Source: Serratia sp. UGAL515B_01
GTDB lineage: Bacteria > Pseudomonadota > Gammaproteobacteria > Enterobacterales > Enterobacteriaceae
DNA: 64,000 nt
Reading direction: 5' to 3'
Assembly: GCF_033095805.1 (NCBI RefSeq)
Contig: NZ_CP109901.1
Location: forward strand, 1,116,001 to 1,180,000
The notes beneath the pieces were generated by a model. It did not search any database and was not told where the DNA came from. It saw nothing but the letters and a program-made list of their open reading frames with translations. Positions 49,458 through 61,679 of this stretch are shown piece by piece (within the stretch, counting starts at the first letter, position 1; each line of letters opens with the position of its first letter). The position numbers and the translations under genes are program-made.

Positions 49458-50468
49458 ATGAGCGCGCTGAATAAAAAAAATTTTTTCACCTATTTTAAAG
49501 AGGGTGGAATTTATGTGGTCTTACTGGTGCTGTTGGCAATTATTATTATTCAGGATCCTACCTTTTTAAGCCTGATAAATCTGAGTAATATCCTGACTCA
49601 ATCTTCAGTGCGTATTATTATCGCACTGGGGGTTGCCGGGCTGATCGTAACGCAAGGTACAGATCTTTCAGCTGGAAGGCAGGTGGGGCTGGCGGCAGTA
49701 ATCGCTGCAACGCTGCTGCAATCGATGGAAAACGTCAACAAAGTGTTTCCACATATGGAAACCTGGTCGATCCCAATGGTCATCCTGCTGGTTTGTGCGG
49801 TAGGCGCGGTGATTGGGTTGGTCAACGGCCTGATTATCGCTTATCTCAACGTTACACCGTTTATCACTACGTTGGGCACGATGATTATCGTCTATGGTGT
49901 CAACTCTCTATACTACGATTTTGTCGGTGCTTCCCCCGTAGCGGGCTTCGACCCTAAATTTTCAAGTTTTGCCCAAGGTTTCTTGCGGTTTGGTGACTTT
50001 AAGCTCTCTTATATTACCTTTTATGCCATTATTGCGATTATCTTTGTCTGGGTTCTGTGGAATAAAACGCGGTTCGGCAAGAATATTTTCGCGATTGGCG
50101 GTAATCCAGAAGCCGCGAAAGTTTCTGGCGTAAATGTACCCTTAAACCTGATCATGATCTATGCGCTTTCTGGCGTGTTTTATGCTTTTGGCGGTTTGTT
50201 AGAGGCAGGCCGTATTGGTAGCGCTACCAATAATCTCGGCTTTATGTATGAGCTGGATGCTATCGCTGCCTGCGTGGTAGGGGGAGTATCGTTTGCTGGT
50301 GGAGTAGGGACAGTGCTGGGGGTAGTGACCGGTGTCATTATTTTTACCGTCATTAACTACGGTTTGACCTACATTGGCGTTAACCCTTATTGGCAATATA
50401 TTATCAAAGGCAGCATTATTATCTTTGCTGTGGCACTCGACTCACTGAAGTATGCCAAGAAAAAATAA
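49458..50468 (+). CDS. mglC: MglC, galactose ABC transporter permease
   Basis: A 336-residue permease of the RbsC/AraH family, about ten hydrophobic segments: RIIIALGVAGLIVTQGTDLSAGRQVGLAAV, TPFITTLGTMIIVYGVNSLYYDF, FAIGGNPEAAKVSGVNV. It lies 11 bases after mglA. Last gene of mglBAC. Confidence 0.95.
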   Translation: MSALNKKNFFTYFKEGGIYVVLLVLLAIIIIQDPTFLSLINLSNILTQSSVRIIIALGVAGLIVTQGTDLSAGRQVGLAAVIAATLLQSMENVNKVFPHMETWSIPMVILLVCAVGAVIGLVNGLIIAYLNVTPFITTLGTMIIVYGVNSLYYDFVGASPVAGFDPKFSSFAQGFLRFGDFKLSYITFYAIIAIIFVWVLWNKTRFGKNIFAIGGNPEAAKVSGVNVPLNLIMIYALSGVFYAFGGLLEAGRIGSATNNLGFMYELDAIAACVVGGVSFAGGVGTVLGVVTGVIIFTVINYGLTYIGVNPYWQYIIKGSIIIFAVALDSLKYAKKK

Positions 50469-50720
50469 CGCTTTACCTAAGTGACTTAACATTGCCGTTA
50501 AGCGTCAACTGAGAGAGTCCCCTGGAGCTTGATTAGGCTAAGGCTATGTGCCAAACGTGGACATTATTAACAGAGATGTCTAATCCTGAGAGTAGACCCT
50601 ATTAGCCTCTGATCGCTCCTTGAAGCTCAAGCAACGTAACGATAAGCTCCTACCATCTGGAACTACCTCAAAAATTACGGGTATAATCTGACAAATTTTT
50701 CTACGGGTTTAAAAGCGAAG
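50469..50720. other. Spacer after mglC and upstream of yaiL
   Basis: No gene or clear terminator. TAGGCTAAGGCTATGTGCCAAA near 50533 faintly recalls the family-1 left end, but too weakly to count. Confidence 0.35.
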
Positions 50721-51260
50721 ATGACAAAACTCACTTTACAAGAACAGATGCTAAAAGCTGGATTAGTGACCAGCAAAAAAATGGCCAAAGTTCAAAGAAC
50801 GGCCAAAAAATCACGAGTTCAGGCGCGTGAGGCAAGAGAAGCCGTGGAAGAAAATAAAAAAGCACAACTTGAGCGAGATAAACAGCTAAGCGAACAACAA
50901 AAACAAGCTGCTTTATCTAAAGAATATAAAGCCCAGGTGAAGCAGCTCATTGAGATGAACAGAATAGAAATTTCAAAAGGTGATATTGCTTTTAACTTTA
51001 CAGACAATAAGTTAATAAAAAAAATAGTTGTTGATAAGCTTACTCAAGCTCAGCTGATTAGTGGTCGTCTCGCCATTGCTCGTTTGGTTGTGGATAAGAG
51101 TGGTGAGAGTGAGTACGCTATTATTCCAGCGAGTGTGGCCGATAAAATTGCGCAGCGAGATGCAAACAGCATTGTATTGAATAGTGCGCTTAGTCAGGAA
51201 GAGCAGGATGAAGACGATCCGTACGCTGATTTTAAAGTTCCCGATGATTTGATGTGGTAA
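50721..51260 (+). CDS. yaiL: YaiL, DUF2058 nucleoprotein/polynucleotide-associated-type protein
   Basis: A 179-residue soluble protein: an N-terminal Lys/Arg/Glu-rich coiled-coil (LQEQMLKAGLVTSKKMAKVQ through QAALSKEYKAQ) and a C-terminal domain (FNFTDNKLIKKIVVDKLTQAQLISGRLAIARL, DPYADFKVPDDLMW). The family is DUF2058. Its biochemical role is not established. A perfect hairpin follows. Confidence 0.88.
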   Translation: MTKLTLQEQMLKAGLVTSKKMAKVQRTAKKSRVQAREAREAVEENKKAQLERDKQLSEQQKQAALSKEYKAQVKQLIEMNRIEISKGDIAFNFTDNKLIKKIVVDKLTQAQLISGRLAIARLVVDKSGESEYAIIPASVADKIAQRDANSIVLNSALSQEEQDEDDPYADFKVPDDLMW

Positions 51261-51285
51261 TTAACGTTTTACAGAGGTTTATGTA

Positions 51286-51309
51286 TGAAAAGTCCCTCAG
51301 GACTTTTCA
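51286..51309 (+). terminator. Terminator of yaiL
   Basis: TGAAAAGTCC / GGACTTTTCA perfect inverted repeat 26 bases after the stop; the T-run is within the descending stem. Confidence 0.7.
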
Positions 51310-51444
51310 TCAAAATGTTCTCTTCAGCCCGTTGAGCGAGAAACGTAAGGTTATGCTGGATAGTTGCCAATAGCGGCGTATCAAACAAAGCAGCTAAAGC
51401 TGCTCGCTAATTAATCGAGATTTAAGCAATAACCTATTGATAAT

Positions 51445-51849
51445 TTATCCGAATAAGTCATCAACGGAATCATTCCAGTCATGTCCCGAGATAGACCACT
51501 CCCGACTTATTGGGGGAGGAAAAGCACTTCGGCAGTATCCATTTTTAGTTTCGAAGTCAAACACACCGTGGGGATAACCATTAATCAAAAGAACGCATTT
51601 CTTACCGTCTTCTGACCAGCCAACCTTTACGTCAGATGGCATATGCCTGTCTGAAACATCTGCTGCATTATAAATATGCAGTGCATCCTGGATGGCATTA
51701 CCATCAATATCTCCATCAAGAGCATAGAAATATCCAGTTTCACCATTATCTTCAAACACCGCAGCAAATGGACCTTCCGGAGTCAGGCTTTCTATCACTT
51801 GCGCTTCACCTACAATGAGTTGAGCTTGAGCTGTAACCCGTATTGTCAT
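51445..51849 (-). CDS. DUF2251-like hypothetical protein
   Basis: A 134-residue soluble acidic protein: VIESLTPEGPFAAVFEDNGETGYFYALD, IQDALHIYNAADVSDR, VGWSEDGKKCVLLINGYPHGVFDF and KNGYCRSAFPP. I recognise the pattern as the uncharacterised DUF2251 family, moderately confident. No signal or membrane segment. It is a single gene, convergent with yaiL; possibly an immunity or antitoxin-type protein given its orphan context, but nothing in the sequence shows this. Confidence 0.7.
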   Translation of the reverse strand: MTIRVTAQAQLIVGEAQVIESLTPEGPFAAVFEDNGETGYFYALDGDIDGNAIQDALHIYNAADVSDRHMPSDVKVGWSEDGKKCVLLINGYPHGVFDFETKNGYCRSAFPPPISREWSISGHDWNDSVDDLFG

Positions 51850-52075
51850 TTTGGACTTCCCTCAAATCACTACTTAAGTACTTTCCCAGATTATAAGTAT
51901 GTATGTATCCATCTTTGACCTGTACCGGTTAATTAACATAACTTACTGATAGTGCAGGTTTAATTTAAACTCCTATCCATGACTTACCCTAGAGCTGACC
52001 TGTTCTTTGTTCTTAGCCAACAGCAAGACTAAGCAATGCCGAATTCAATTAAACGTGGTAATGCCAGCTGACTCT

Positions 52076-52834
<759 letters not shown>

Positions 52835-52923
52835 TTATGCGTACAGTTGCAAAAGTGAGATCCAAGGCTACGTTACCTGCTAGGAAGACGCAAGCGGTGA
52901 GCCTTATACTCGTGATACTTCGA

Positions 52924-53046
52924 TTGGCTCTGTGTCCCTCAATTGCCCGTGGTGCTGTCGCAGACCCCAAAGGACGTTACCAAGGCAGAGGGTGAGTCTC
53001 TTTCAAGTCTGACTGGCGCTTGCGTCTACTTAATGGCAACAGCCTA
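52924..53046. repeat. Family-1 miniature element (123 bp) between sanA and maeA
   Basis: TTGGCTCTGTGTCCCTCAAT on the left and GGCAACAGCCTA on the right. The left half, CCCGTGGTGCTGTCGCAGAC ... GAGGGTGAGTC, is homologous to the left half of the 15968 copy. Confidence 0.75.
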
Positions 53047-53161
53047 GGGTATATAGGAAAATTTACAGCTAAAAAGCTGGGCATAATAGTGCTAAAAGCG
53101 GAATTGATGCAGGTTAATCGGGCACTGAACGCATTTATTTAGTGTGCGGAGGGGGTAAAAC

Positions 53162-53187
53162 ATCGGGGTCTGGATACAGACCCCGAT
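53162..53187 (-). terminator. Terminator of maeA
   Basis: ATCGGGGTCTG / CAGACCCCGAT, a perfect 11-bp stem with a 4-base loop, followed on the minus strand by GTTTTAC. It lies 7 bases beyond the maeA stop. Confidence 0.85.
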
Positions 53188-53194
53188 ATCGAGT

Positions 53195-54916
<1,722 letters not shown>

Positions 54917-55081
54917 CTAATTTTTATAAAGACAGGCAGAACGGCAGATCCTAAAACATTAAGAGAATATATACAGCAATTGTTTGCCAATCATGAGATG
55001 AAAGTTAGGAGGTCTGGCACACAGGAAAGTATTTGCGAGTAAGTATCGAGATAGAGGAGCACTGCGGCTCCGCTTTAAGGG

Positions 55082-55966
55082 TCAGAACGTGATCCGTTGA
55101 ATATTCTTACAGCCCAAGGCGTTAAGCGTAGCCTGCGTGGCATCCCACTGGGTCAGAATAGCATCCTGAGCTTCAACCAGCACAGCACGGCGGATTTTTT
55201 GACAATCACCACCAGAGATATTCATCAGAACCAGTGCAGCCTGCAGTGGGGGAAGGCTCGGGTTGAACGCGGCGTTCTCTGCATAGCGACCAGCGTAAAC
55301 CTTTCCATCTTCGCCTTCCAATGCCACGCCGCTATGGGCATTGCTATAGGGAGCATGGCAGTGGTTTGCAGCCTCTAGGGCTGCTTTGGCTAATTCATCT
55401 TCCAGTATCATTTCGAAACCATGATCGACCGGATCCATCAGCAGTTGGTTGATTTTTAGATCTTTCGGTCCGAAGGAGTAGGGGAGGTAATCCCCAAGCT
55501 TGGCTTGTGTTCTTGTCGGCATGTTGATCAGCAGTTCTGTACCACTGTTAAGTTCGTTCATAAACTGGCGGCAGTGGCCACAGGGTGTGTAGTTGACGGT
55601 GACAGAAACTAATTTAGCCTCGCCGCGCAACCAGGCATGGGTAACTGCACACTGTTCAGCATGCACCGTTTGCTGCAGTGGCGCGCCGCTGAATTCCATA
55701 TTGGCGCCAAAATAGAGATTGCCGCTGATACCATGGGCAATGGCACCGACATGGAAATGAGAAATAGGTGTTGATGAGCAGGCTGCCGCCAAAGGTAACA
55801 GGGAAAAGGCCAGAGTATCGTTATCCAACCCACAGCATTGTTTGATCGTTTCCACCTGCTTGGCCTCAAGCACAGCCTGGAAATCAGGTGCATCCAGATA
55901 AGGTTTCAGGACAGATTGCAAGGTTGCTGGCAATTCGCTATAGGCAGCGTGAAAGCGCGGGTGCAT
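55082..55966 (-). CDS. cdd: Cdd, cytidine deaminase
   Basis: A 294-residue dimeric-type cytidine deaminase with a catalytic and a degenerate core domain. The active site is [17 protein letters not shown] (His-Ala-Glu) and [14 protein letters not shown] (zinc Cys pair). It converts cytidine and deoxycytidine to the uridine forms. GGAGAG lies 8 bases before MHPRFH; an ATG five codons further out is discarded. yohJK lie upstream on the same strand, 214 bases away, as in E. coli. Confidence 0.95.
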   Translation of the reverse strand: MHPRFHAAYSELPATLQSVLKPYLDAPDFQAVLEAKQVETIKQCCGLDNDTLAFSLLPLAAACSSTPISHFHVGAIAHGISGNLYFGANMEFSGAPLQQTVHAEQCAVTHAWLRGEAKLVSVTVNYTPCGHCRQFMNELNSGTELLINMPTRTQAKLGDYLPYSFGPKDLKINQLLMDPVDHGFEMILEDELAKAALEAANHCHAPYSNAHSGVALEGEDGKVYAGRYAENAAFNPSLPPLQAALVLMNISGGDCQKIRRAVLVEAQDAILTQWDATQATLNALGCKNIQRITF

Positions 55967-55992
55967 AAAAAGTCTCTCCACAAGTTAACAGG

Positions 55993-56068
55993 TTAGGCTG
56001 TGCTTCTGAATCGTCCCAGTCCTGTGTGTCTGCGATGGCAGTATGGGCAACGGCGGGACACAGCTCAG
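55993..56068. repeat. Family-1 miniature element, diverged copy (76 bp)
   Basis: TTAGGCTGTGCTTCTGAATCG on the left; CGGGACACAGCTCA on the right. It lies between yohK and cdd, immediately before the cdd ribosome site region. Confidence 0.6.
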
Positions 56069-56180
56069 CATTCTAGGCAGCCTGCTGATAATAAAGTGTG
56101 ATTTATATCTATTTATTGATGAAATACATGCAATAAAAATTAACGTTTAGCGAAGTAAGACAGATTTGAACCGAATGTTA

Positions 56181-56876
56181 TCAGCCAAACAATAGCAGCA
56201 ATATTGGGAACAGGAAGGGAGCGATCAGCGATGTCATGATCCCGCAGATAACCAGAGCCAGTGAGCTAAACGCTCCCTCCTGATAATCTATCTCTGCACT
56301 TCTTGCGGTTCCGAGCGCGTGGGATGCAGTTCCTATTGCCAAACCTCGTGAAGATTTGGTATTGACCTTCAGTAGGTTGAGTAGCGAATGGCCGAAAGCT
56401 GCGCCCAGAATACCGACAAAAATGACGCAAACTGCGCTAATTGCCGGAATGCCTCCGATCGATTCTGCTACCGCCATCGCGATCGGTGTTGTCACAGATT
56501 TAGGCATAATTGATGCTGCAATATCAGGTTTTGCTCCCATTAACAGTGCCAAAGCTCCCCCACTGATCATGGCGGTCATGCTGCCAATAAAACAGACGGT
56601 AATGATAGACTTCCAGCGTGCACGTATCTGATGCATCTGCTCATAAAGCGGAAAAGCGAGGGCGACAACCGCGGGTTGTAGTAGCTGGTTCAGGATTTTG
56701 CTGCCCTGAAAGTAGTTCTCGTAAGGTGTACCGGTCAGTAATAGGAGAGGGATAATCACCGCCATTGAAACTAATAAAGGGTTTAGTAATGGCGTATTCA
56801 ACCGTTGAGCCAGCTTTTGTGCTGCGAAGAAAACCAACAATGTTAGTGGGAGTGACCACCAGATAGTCTGGATCAT
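56181..56876 (-). CDS. yohK: YohK, LrgB/CidB-family inner-membrane protein
   Basis: A 231-residue membrane protein of the LrgB family: LLTGTPYENYFQGSKILNQLLQPAVVALAFPLYEQM, PKSVTTPIAMAVAESIGGIPAI and the AIGTASHALGTARSAEI motif. Relatives act with a holin-like partner in small-metabolite export or murein-hydrolase control. Its start overlaps the yohJ stop by one base. Confidence 0.93.
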   Translation of the reverse strand: MIQTIWWSLPLTLLVFFAAQKLAQRLNTPLLNPLLVSMAVIIPLLLLTGTPYENYFQGSKILNQLLQPAVVALAFPLYEQMHQIRARWKSIITVCFIGSMTAMISGGALALLMGAKPDIAASIMPKSVTTPIAMAVAESIGGIPAISAVCVIFVGILGAAFGHSLLNLLKVNTKSSRGLAIGTASHALGTARSAEIDYQEGAFSSLALVICGIMTSLIAPFLFPILLLLFG

Positions 56877-57280
56877 TATTTTTCCTCCGGACTGTTGGTT
56901 TTGTCGACAACAGGACGCTCACGGTGAAAATAATGTGAGGAGTAACCAACGACTACAAACACCATCAACGTACTGATCAGGCAAGACACGACTAACGGTG
57001 CCAGGTCATCAACAATCTGATCGTAATACTTCATCACACCTACGCCAATCGGCACAAACAGCAAAACCATGTAGCGGATAAACAATTGGCATCCGGGTTT
57101 GACCCATTTGGCGGGCAGGAGTTGTGAAGAGAGCAGTGCAAACAGCACTATCATGCCGATAATACTGCCAGGGATAGCAATCGGCAGCAGTGCTGCAACA
57201 GTATTGCCAATAAACAGACTGAGGTAGATCAGCGCAATCGCTCTGATATATTTCCAGCACACTGTAAATAGCTTACCCAT
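56876..57280 (-). CDS. yohJ: YohJ, LrgA/CidA-family holin-like protein
   Basis: A 134-residue, four-helix inner-membrane protein: [32 protein letters not shown] and [28 protein letters not shown] are LrgA-family hallmarks. AGGA lies 7 bases before MGKLFTV, supporting this start. First gene of yohJK. Confidence 0.93.
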   Translation of the reverse strand: MGKLFTVCWKYIRAIALIYLSLFIGNTVAALLPIAIPGSIIGMIVLFALLSSQLLPAKWVKPGCQLFIRYMVLLFVPIGVGVMKYYDQIVDDLAPLVVSCLISTLMVFVVVGYSSHYFHRERPVVDKTNSPEEK

Positions 57281-57324
57281 GATCATTTCCTGTTCAGCTT
57301 GACACATTCATCATACAATTAAAT

Positions 57325-57340
57325 TGTGATCTATGCCACA
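57325..57340 (-). promoter_or_regulatory. Candidate CRP site upstream of yohJK
   Basis: TGTGATCTATGCCACA matches TGTGA-N6-TCACA except for one base, about 45-60 bases before the yohJ start. Confidence 0.5.
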
Positions 57341-57420
57341 AAACGCATCATGAATTAGGGGCATGCCAACCATGTTTTTTTGCCTATGCATTGTGTCTGC
57401 GTTTGGTGGCTTCAATTGTG

Positions 57421-57646
57421 TCAACACCGTCGCTCACCGATGGTGTTGACGTTTAGCGCGTCATGGGCTGTCGAGCACGACAGCGTTGCTAGGAGTAACC
57501 GACCAAGAAAGGTTGGTTGAAGCTAGACTAACAGGGAAGTCTGTCGTAGCCGGAACGCCCAACAACGTTGATGCCGCGCGGGTATCTACGCTGCGGACAG
57601 GGTATGTTTAAGCGTAGGTGAGGATGTAGGGCTCTGCCTTGAGCCC
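57421..57646. ncRNA. Candidate structured RNA or relic: six consecutive hairpins
   Basis: In 226 bases six stems follow one another: TCAACACC/GGTGTTGA (57421-57449), GCTGTCG/CGACAGC with a 4-base loop (57467-57484), AACCGACC/GGTTGGTT (57497-57518), AGACT/AGTCT inside GCTA/TAGC (57522-57550), CTACGC/GCGTAG (57586-57617) and GGGCTC/GAGCCC (57629-57646). GC is higher than in nearby spacers. No coding frame. I do not recognise the RNA; the strand is undetermined. Confidence 0.35.
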
Positions 57647-57735
57647 TGCCAATGCCATCCATTGTGGTTTCAGATAATGCCGCTATCTTGCTGGTGATTG
57701 ATACACCGAAAGTTGAAAAAGACTTTGTCAGCAGT

Positions 57736-57759
57736 CAGAGGCTATGGCTATAGCCTCTG
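57736..57759 (-). terminator. Hairpin downstream of the alpha/beta hydrolase gene
   Basis: CAGAGGCTAT / ATAGCCTCTG, a perfect 10-bp stem with a 4-base loop, 60 bases beyond the hydrolase stop; no T-run on either strand, so only a possible terminator. Confidence 0.5.
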
Positions 57760-57818
57760 AGTAAAACAGAATTATTTATCCGTTTTGCCTGCAAGCTGGC
57801 AATCTCGCGTCGAAAGCG

Positions 57819-59042
57819 TTATTTGCTGTCGGCGTCAAACAGTCTCTTCCACTGTGGTACGGCAGTGGCAAACGTGCCACGATGCGTGGTCTTGCCCGTA
57901 GACACCGCCTTTACCTCTGTGTTGCCATTACCCATTGCCTGTTGATAGGTCATCGGTAATTTGCCCAAGCCTACACTGATCGCTTCATCGTCTTCACCGT
58001 AGTAATTGACCACAGGGCTTTTGATCACCCAGCGATAAGCCTGTGTGTCGGCAATCAATCTACCGTAGGCGGAAGCGGCAAAAAACTGAGGATCAAAATA
58101 ATCTTTTCGTACCAGCTTATGGAGGTCGGTAGGAATATCCGCTATGTTGAAAGGCTGTTTTTCATAGGCCTTGCGCGAAACATCGTAATACTCATCGTTA
58201 ATTACCGAACGTGCCAAACCAGGAATGCCGTAATAGTGCTCGAAAGAAAACGCGGAGAGGATAAATAGCGTTGGAACCCAGTCTGCATCATTGGCGCGTG
58301 GGAAGTTGAGGAAACCGTTTAACGCCATGAAAACATCGGCTGGTGCACTGGCCGTCACTGCCGCATCTACCGTGACATGACTCTTTTCCAGTTTTTCTAG
58401 AAAAGCCATAGTGACAAATCCTCCTTGCGACCATCCCGCCAGAAATAATTTTGGCGCGGTAATTTGCATATGGCTAAGCACAGCCTTACTGGCTACCAGC
58501 ATATCGTAGCTGGCCTGTTGATGACTGCCTTTTACCATATAGCCTTCAGGTTCGGTTGACTCCCCCATGCCGAAATAGTCTGCCCCGATAACGATATAAC
58601 CCTGTCCGGCAAATTGGGCAATCATCAACGCTGTTTCTGGTGATTGTTCAGGGAAAGAGGGAACTTGCTGTTTGCCATAGACCGTACCATGTTGGTAGGA
58701 GACCATGGGAAAGGTTTTTTCGTCGACATCGGGGATTGCCAGCAAACCTGTAGCAATGGTGGGTTTATTACCGCGTTCAGGTATTACCGAGGGATAGGTT
58801 ATCCGATAAAGCCGAACTCCATTGGTCGCTGGCGAATATTCTACCGAGACGCCAGCAAACTGTGGGATCTCTTTTTGCAGGATCTGGTTGAGTTTTGCTT
58901 GATCCCAACGATCTATCAATTCGAATTTTACACCTGAGACGACTTCTGTCGGTGTTGTTTCTTCTGCCTTAGATGGCGATATAGAAAACAACAAGAAAAA
59001 GGAAAATAACAGCGAACCCAGAGTTTTATAGAAATATGCCAT
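57819..59042 (-). CDS. Secreted alpha/beta hydrolase (lipase-like)
   Basis: About 407 residues with signal peptide MAYFYKTLGSLLFSFFLLFSISPSKA. Alpha/beta hydrolase fold: oxyanion region MVSYQHGTVYGKQQVPS, GADYFGMGES, nucleophile elbow AGWSQGG with Ser205, and a C-terminal region with TTHRGTF carrying the likely catalytic His. It resembles secretory lipases/esterases; the substrate is unknown. An AAGGT site is 8 bases before MAYFYK; a longer frame upstream runs into a repeat and is discarded. Confidence 0.85.
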   Translation of the reverse strand: MAYFYKTLGSLLFSFFLLFSISPSKAEETTPTEVVSGVKFELIDRWDQAKLNQILQKEIPQFAGVSVEYSPATNGVRLYRITYPSVIPERGNKPTIATGLLAIPDVDEKTFPMVSYQHGTVYGKQQVPSFPEQSPETALMIAQFAGQGYIVIGADYFGMGESTEPEGYMVKGSHQQASYDMLVASKAVLSHMQITAPKLFLAGWSQGGFVTMAFLEKLEKSHVTVDAAVTASAPADVFMALNGFLNFPRANDADWVPTLFILSAFSFEHYYGIPGLARSVINDEYYDVSRKAYEKQPFNIADIPTDLHKLVRKDYFDPQFFAASAYGRLIADTQAYRWVIKSPVVNYYGEDDEAISVGLGKLPMTYQQAMGNGNTEVKAVSTGKTTHRGTFATAVPQWKRLFDADSK

Positions 59043-59061
59043 AGCTTTTACCTTATGTGGA

Positions 59062-59257
59062 TATACTCCCCATACTTCAAGTTGCCAGCGTATTGGCTGC
59101 ACTCAGCAAGCTCAGTCACATAGTTATGTTCCTGGTGACTCTGGAGTTTACTGCGTGACGCTGCCCACGTTTGGGTTTCATTCCTTCGCAGCCAACATAG
59201 GTGCTGTTCAAAAATGTATTGCGCTTTTGTCATGCAACTCGAATGATTTGGAGTATA
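59062..59257. repeat. Family-3 palindromic repeat, copy b, with internal insertion
   Basis: TATACTCCCCATACTTCAAG on the left and CATGCAACTCGAATGATTTG then GAGTATA on the right are inverted ends. The centre is longer than in the other copies. It sits directly upstream of the hydrolase ribosome site and may include its promoter. Confidence 0.6.
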
Positions 59258-59491
59258 AAATGATAAACATCTCTGTAAGAAAACAGACTGGCTTAAAGTA
59301 CATCCATTATAGGCATGTTTTGAAAGAGTGGATTTTGTTGCTTATTATTTTACATTTTGTGTAGGCAAAAACGTTGTTATTCTGCGCTTAACGGGTTGCC
59401 ATAAAGGAAATAGGCCTCATTGCGAGGCCCGTTACTAGTGAGATATATACCCAAGTTCATTCAAGTTGTAGGCAGGTGCTAACTGAAGCGT
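59258..59491. other. Spacer between repeat copy b and metG
   Basis: No gene. It holds the hairpin GGCCTC/GAGGCC (59414-59430), which on the minus strand is followed by TATTTCCTTT and could end metG, and a half copy of the family-3 repeat (TATACCCAAGTTCATTCAAG) at about 59447-59470. Confidence 0.5.
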
Positions 59492-61519
59492 TTATTTGAC
59501 CTGCATCCCTGGCTGTGCACCGCTGTCTGGGCTCAGTAAGAAGATCTCCTTTCCTCCCGGACCAGCAGCCATCACCATTCCTTCAGAAACGCCAAAGCGC
59601 ATTTTGCGTGGTGCCAGATTGGCCACCATGATCGTCAAGCGACCTTCCAGCAGTGAAGGCTCCGGATAGGCAGAGCGGATACCTGAGAAGATCTGTCGTG
59701 TTTCGCCACCCAGATCCAACTGAAGTTTCAGCAGCTTATCTGAACCTTCCACGAATTCAGCACTTTTGATCAACGCAATACGCATGTCTACCTTGGCAAA
59801 ATCATCGTAGGCAATGGTTTCCTGTATCGGTGTGTCTGCCAGCGGGCCACTGACTGCTTTGCTGGCCGTCATATCCTCTTTTGATGCGTTAACCATATCA
59901 TTCACCTTATCGAGATCGATACGGTTGAATAGCGCTTTGAAGGCGCTAACCTGATGGCCCAACAATGGTTGCTGGATACCATCCCAGTTCAACTCACAGT
60001 TTAGGAATGCTTCGGCACGTTCAGTCAACGAAGGCAACACAGGTTTCAGATAAGTCATCAACACGCGGAACAGGTTAATACCCATGGAACAAATTGCCTG
60101 CAGATCTGCATCACGGCCTTCTTCTTTTGCTACCACCCATGGAGCTTGCTCATCCACGTAACGGTTGGCCAGGTCCGCCAGCGTCATGATTTCACGGATT
60201 GCACGGCTGGTTTCACGGTTGGCATAGGCCTCGGTAATACTGACAGCAGCATCGGTAAATGTCTGGTACAACGCAGGGTCAGCCAGGCGATCGGCCAGTT
60301 TCCCGGCAAAGCGTTTGTTGATAAAGCCCGCGTTGCGGGAAGCCAGGTTCACTACTTTGTTGACGATGTCGGCATTAACACGCTGTACAAAGTCTTCCAA
60401 ATTCAGATCGATGTCGTCTATACGTGAAGAAAGTTTGGCGGCGTAGTAATACCTTAGGCAATCTGCGTCAAGGTGTTGTAGATAAGTACTTGCCTTGATA
60501 AAAGTGCCGCGCGATTTGGACATCTTCGCACCATTCACCGTGACATAACCATGTACAAACAGGTTGGTCGGCTTACGGAAGTTGCTGCCTTCCAACATGG
60601 CTGGCCAGAATAGGCTATGGAAGTAGACGATGTCTTTGCCAATAAAATGATACAGCTCGGTGGTGGAATCTTTGCGCCAGAACTCGTCGAAATCCAGGTC
60701 ATTGCGTTTGTTACACAGGTTTTTGAACGATCCCATATAACCGATTGGCGCATCCAGCCAGACGTAGAAATATTTGCCAGTGGCATCCGGGATTTCAAAA
60801 CCGAAATAAGGCGCATCGCGGGAGATATCCCACTGCTGCAGACCAGATTCAAACCACTCCTGCATTTTGTTGGCCACTTGCTCTTGCAGTGCACCAGAGC
60901 GGGTCCATGCTTGCAGCATGTCGCTGAATGCTGGCAGATCGAAGAAATAGTGCTCTGAGTCGCGCATTTCAGGTGTAGCACCAGAAACGACAGATTTCGG
61001 TTCAATAAGCTCTGTCGGGCTGTAGGTGGCACCACAGACTTCGCAGTTATCGCCGTACTGGTCAGGTGCTTTACACTTTGGACAGGTACCTTTAACAAAA
61101 CGGTCTGGCAGAAACATCCCTTTTTCGGGATCGTAAAGCTGGGAAATGGTGCGTTTCTTGATATAACCGTTCTCTTTTAGACGGCTATAAATCAGACTCG
61201 ATAGTTCACGGTTTTCCTCGCTATGTGTCGAGTGATAGTTATCATAGCTGATGCCAAAACCGGCGAAGTCCTGTTGGTGCTCGCGGCTCATTTCCGCAAT
61301 CATCTCTTCTGGCTCTATGCCCATCTGTTGTGCTTTCAGCATGATAGGCGTGCCGTGTGCGTCATCTGCACAGATAAAATGGACTTCGTTGCCGCGCATT
61401 CGTTGGTAACGAACCCATATGTCTGCCTGGATGTGCTCAAGCATGTGGCCGAGATGGATGGAACCATTTGCGTACGGTAGCGCGCACGTCACCAATAATT
61501 TTTTCGCGACTTGAGCCAT
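59492..61519 (-). CDS. metG: MetG, methionyl-tRNA synthetase
   Basis: A 675-residue class I synthetase. HIGH-like GSIHLGHM near residue 20, zinc knuckle [22 protein letters not shown] in [10 protein letters not shown], the anticodon-binding helical domain, and a C-terminal tRNA-binding dimerisation domain ([17 protein letters not shown] ... [19 protein letters not shown]). It charges elongator and initiator tRNA-Met. It is divergent from mrp. Confidence 0.97.
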   Translation of the reverse strand: MAQVAKKLLVTCALPYANGSIHLGHMLEHIQADIWVRYQRMRGNEVHFICADDAHGTPIMLKAQQMGIEPEEMIAEMSREHQQDFAGFGISYDNYHSTHSEENRELSSLIYSRLKENGYIKKRTISQLYDPEKGMFLPDRFVKGTCPKCKAPDQYGDNCEVCGATYSPTELIEPKSVVSGATPEMRDSEHYFFDLPAFSDMLQAWTRSGALQEQVANKMQEWFESGLQQWDISRDAPYFGFEIPDATGKYFYVWLDAPIGYMGSFKNLCNKRNDLDFDEFWRKDSTTELYHFIGKDIVYFHSLFWPAMLEGSNFRKPTNLFVHGYVTVNGAKMSKSRGTFIKASTYLQHLDADCLRYYYAAKLSSRIDDIDLNLEDFVQRVNADIVNKVVNLASRNAGFINKRFAGKLADRLADPALYQTFTDAAVSITEAYANRETSRAIREIMTLADLANRYVDEQAPWVVAKEEGRDADLQAICSMGINLFRVLMTYLKPVLPSLTERAEAFLNCELNWDGIQQPLLGHQVSAFKALFNRIDLDKVNDMVNASKEDMTASKAVSGPLADTPIQETIAYDDFAKVDMRIALIKSAEFVEGSDKLLKLQLDLGGETRQIFSGIRSAYPEPSLLEGRLTIMVANLAPRKMRFGVSEGMVMAAGPGGKEIFLLSPDSGAQPGMQVK

Positions 61520-61679
61520 AGTGAGAATTTGATTTCTGTTATGAATAAAAGGAGCATTGATGTTAACCGATCGCGCTCTTTGCCGCTAGGGCGGTTTCTT
61601 TCGGGTTAGATGAGTGAGTCACCGCGCAGTTCTGATATGCTTAAGGGGATGCAACTCATACAAAAATCAAGGAGCCGGG

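Noticed and set aside
50533..50556. Possible further family-1 end upstream of yaiL
   Set aside because: Too few matches to the consensus end and no partner end.
57421..57646. Interpretation of the multi-hairpin region as a group II intron or retron
   Set aside because: No domain V-like hairpin, no reverse transcriptase gene nearby and no flanking a1/a2-type inverted repeats could be identified.
59155..59364. A 69-codon plus-strand frame upstream of the hydrolase
   Set aside because: It lies largely within the family-3 repeat and has no recognisable product.
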